Part shown: piece after piece, positions 62,424 through 64,000 of the stretch | How the letters are laid out: each line of letters opens with the position of its first letter | Numbering within the stretch: the stretch's first letter is position 1 | DNA from: Bacillota bacterium | GTDB lineage: Bacteria; Bacillota; Clostridia; Tissierellales; Sedimentibacteraceae | Assembly: GCA_023453025.1 (NCBI GenBank) | Contig: JAEXUD010000061.1 | Location: 62,001-126,000, forward strand | DNA length: 64,000 nt | Direction of reading: 5' to 3' | The notes under the pieces: model-generated | The model's database searches: none | Told to the model about the DNA's origin: nothing | Seen by the model: the letters and a program-made list of their open reading frames with translations, nothing else | Program-made: the position numbers and the translations under genes

Positions 62424-63185
62424 ATGAGCGAAGTAATCCGAAATTCCAAGACAATAAAAAATCAGGACTTATTTTTGCAATATAAACTATCAAAAGATAT
62501 TGAAATAAGAAATCAAATTTTTGATAAGTACAAGTACATGGCAGAAATCATATCCAGAAAATATATAAATAAAGGCATTGAACATGAAGATATTTTTCAA
62601 ATAGCTTGCATGGGGTTAATTTATGCAATTGATAGATTTGATATTACTAAAGGTTTTGAATTCACGTCTTTTGCCACACCTACTATTCTAGGTGAAATAA
62701 AAAAATATTTCAGGGATAAAGGCTGGGCCATTAAGGTACCCCGTAAAATTCAGGAAATATCCAAAAAGGTTAATGATGTAAATAATATCTTGAATATTCA
62801 GTTGAATCGAGCACCTACTATTAAGGAAATTGCGCAATATATAAATGCTACAGAAGAAGAAGTTCTGGAAGCATTTGAAGCCGGTAAAATGTTTAATTCA
62901 CAATCCTTGGATGAAAAATTTGATTCAAGCGGTGATGATAGTGATATGTCGTTAATGGATGTTGTTGGTCAAGATGACGCACATTTCATAAAAATAGAAA
63001 ATGAAGATTTTATACAAAAATCCATGGACAAATTAAATGAGCTTGAAAGAAAAATAATAATTAAAAGATTTTATTCTAATAAAACACAAAGCGAAATAGC
63101 AAAAGAGCTTAATATTTCACAAATGACTGTATCAAGAATAGAAAAAAAATCTTTGGAAAAATTAAGAATTGAATTCAATAAATGA
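62424..63185 (+). CDS. RNA polymerase sigma factor, SigB/SigF/SigG group
   Basis: 253-residue sigma-70 family factor. Region 2 HEDIFQIACMGLIYAIDRFD and FTSFATPTILGEIKKYFRDK (-10 recognition), region 3 VPRKIQEISKKVND, region 4 HTH TQSEIAKELNISQMTVSRIE (-35 recognition). Region 2 and the EIKKYFRD motif are those of the general-stress and forespore sigma factors. With the STAS and anti-sigma genes upstream it forms a partner-switch unit; whether it serves stress or sporulation cannot be told from this window. Confidence 0.93.
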   Translation: MSEVIRNSKTIKNQDLFLQYKLSKDIEIRNQIFDKYKYMAEIISRKYINKGIEHEDIFQIACMGLIYAIDRFDITKGFEFTSFATPTILGEIKKYFRDKGWAIKVPRKIQEISKKVNDVNNILNIQLNRAPTIKEIAQYINATEEEVLEAFEAGKMFNSQSLDEKFDSSGDDSDMSLMDVVGQDDAHFIKIENEDFIQKSMDKLNELERKIIIKRFYSNKTQSEIAKELNISQMTVSRIEKKSLEKLRIEFNK

Positions 63186-63250
63186 TAAATTGATATACGT
63201 CACAAATAAACCTGTTATTATAAAAAATATATCATAAAAAATTTCTAGCT

Positions 63251-63280
63251 TGTCATTCTGAAATAAAGTTTAAGAATCCT
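63251..63280. repeat. Degenerate TCATTCTGA...AAGAATCC repeat
   Basis: TGTCATTCTGAAATAAAG, TTT, AAGAATCCT in the gap between the sigma gene and the UPF0182 gene; same type as copies at 28216 and 38946. Confidence 0.45.
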
Positions 63281-63377
63281 TTTTTAAAAATGGTATTTTT
63301 AGCCATTACTCACTATGACAGTTTATAATATTAATTTATTTAATTTGATTAACACTTAATAATTCTGAGGAGGTATT

Positions 63378-64000
63378 ATGAAAAGTAAAGGTAGATTTTT
63401 TACTATAGGGTTAATTATTATATTATTTCTGGTAATTAATTCATTTGGTGGAGCAATTAGATTTTTAACAGACTATTCGTGGTTTAATGAAGTTGGGTAC
63501 ACAGAGACATTTCTGACTAAGATAAAGGCTCAAATTATAATTGGTGTTCCTGTGTTTATTGTACTTTTTATTTTATTGTATTTATTTATTAAAAAGCTAA
63601 AAAAGAAATATGATCTTGAATCTGAGGTTGTGGATACAAAGAATAAAAAAAGATTTAATATGTGGATAAAATTAGTTTCTGCAGCAGTTAGTTTTTTATA
63701 TACTGTAAACATAGTATCCGGCATGTGGTTTGAAATTCTTCAATTTATTAATAGCGGTACATTTGGTTTTAGTGACCCTATTTTTAACAATGACATAAGC
63801 TTTTATATTTTTAAACTGCCGTTAATTAACACAGCAGTTGATTTTGTAATTAATATTTTATTTTTGCTGATTATTGTGACGGTGTTGTTTTATGCCTATC
63901 TTGCATTAAAAGACAGCATAAAAAATGTATCACAGCATTTTGAAGAAATGAGATATAATCCGCGTCAATTTGATTTAAGTATTGTTTTAAATAAGAAATT
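63378..64000 (+). CDS. UPF0182 family membrane protein (partial)
   Basis: N-terminal 207 codons of a large membrane protein cut by the right window edge. AGGAGG stands before ATG 63378. First membrane segment FFTIGLIIILFLVINSF, then LTDYSWFNEVGYTETFLTK, the conserved UPF0182 start, a second segment IIIGVPVFIVLFILLYLFI, a third around VSAAVSFLYTVNIVSG, and FNNDISFYIFKLPL typical of the family. Complete members have about 900 residues. Function unknown. Confidence 0.9.
   Translation, partial: MKSKGRFFTIGLIIILFLVINSFGGAIRFLTDYSWFNEVGYTETFLTKIKAQIIIGVPVFIVLFILLYLFIKKLKKKYDLESEVVDTKNKKRFNMWIKLVSAAVSFLYTVNIVSGMWFEILQFINSGTFGFSDPIFNNDISFYIFKLPLINTAVDFVINILFLLIIVTVLFYAYLALKDSIKNVSQHFEEMRYNPRQFDLSIVLNKK

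Overview
The window is about 64 kb of a low-GC, anaerobic Firmicute chromosome centred on the replication origin. The gene order rpmH-rnpA-yidD-yidC-jag-mnmE-mnmG-rsmG-noc-parA-parB on one side and dnaA-dnaN-S4-recF-gyrB-gyrA on the other fixes oriC between about 52.7 and 53.1 kb. AT-rich sequence, T-box/PyrR/purine-riboswitch control, a bifurcating-type [FeFe] hydrogenase set, an ornithine-type racemase and a YedF/cysteine-desulfurase pair suggest a Tissierellia-like amino-acid-fermenting clostridium (Sedimentibacter-like). That genus-level placement is inference only. Nearly all genes left of oriC are on the minus strand and all to the right are on plus, so transcription follows replication.

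Layout, left to right: a nucleoside-type ABC importer (permease cut by the window edge, two-domain ATPase, BMP lipoprotein) behind a guanine-class purine riboswitch; exoA; a tadA/amino-acid racemase/tautomerase operon; an S-layer-homology protein; a divergent pair of small XRE regulators and a GGDEF protein; a decayed stretch at 9.6-10.7 kb with a 360-bp tandem duplication and gene remnants; a GntR-controlled ABC exporter operon with a cysteine-peptidase-like first gene; an AEC carrier; an oppABCDF operon; tRNA-Arg; dacF; serS with an apparently truncated T-box leader; an XRE-cupin regulator; a HelD-type helicase; tRNA-Gly and tRNA-Thr; a tyrosine/arginine-rich small protein.

From 28.8 to 38.1 kb lie pyrimidine genes pyrB-pyrI-pyrK-pyrD-pyrE (one operon with a PyrR attenuator plus a second PyrR-type loop at the pyrB ribosome site) and, separately, pyrC. 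Between them is the DUF951-yedF-cvpA-DUF5711 operon, which carries a parS-like site, and a cysteine desulfurase. The hydCBA hydrogenase operon with an exact consensus promoter follows, then the chromosome-partition and tRNA-modification genes up to oriC. Right of the origin, after gyrA, is a STAS/anti-sigma/sigma module of RsbV-RsbW-SigB or SpoIIA type in which the anti-sigma protein has lost the recognisable ATP-site motifs, then the start of a UPF0182 membrane protein.

The less ordinary signals are: an apparent AUA start codon for yidD; the serS leader without a specifier region; a structured repeat shared by the exoA and pyrB leaders; the doubled PyrR control of pyrB; the degenerate anti-sigma factor; nested palindromes at 28.7 kb; and dispersed TCATTCTGAG-type repeats. 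I found no CRISPR array, complete insertion sequence, rRNA or prophage.
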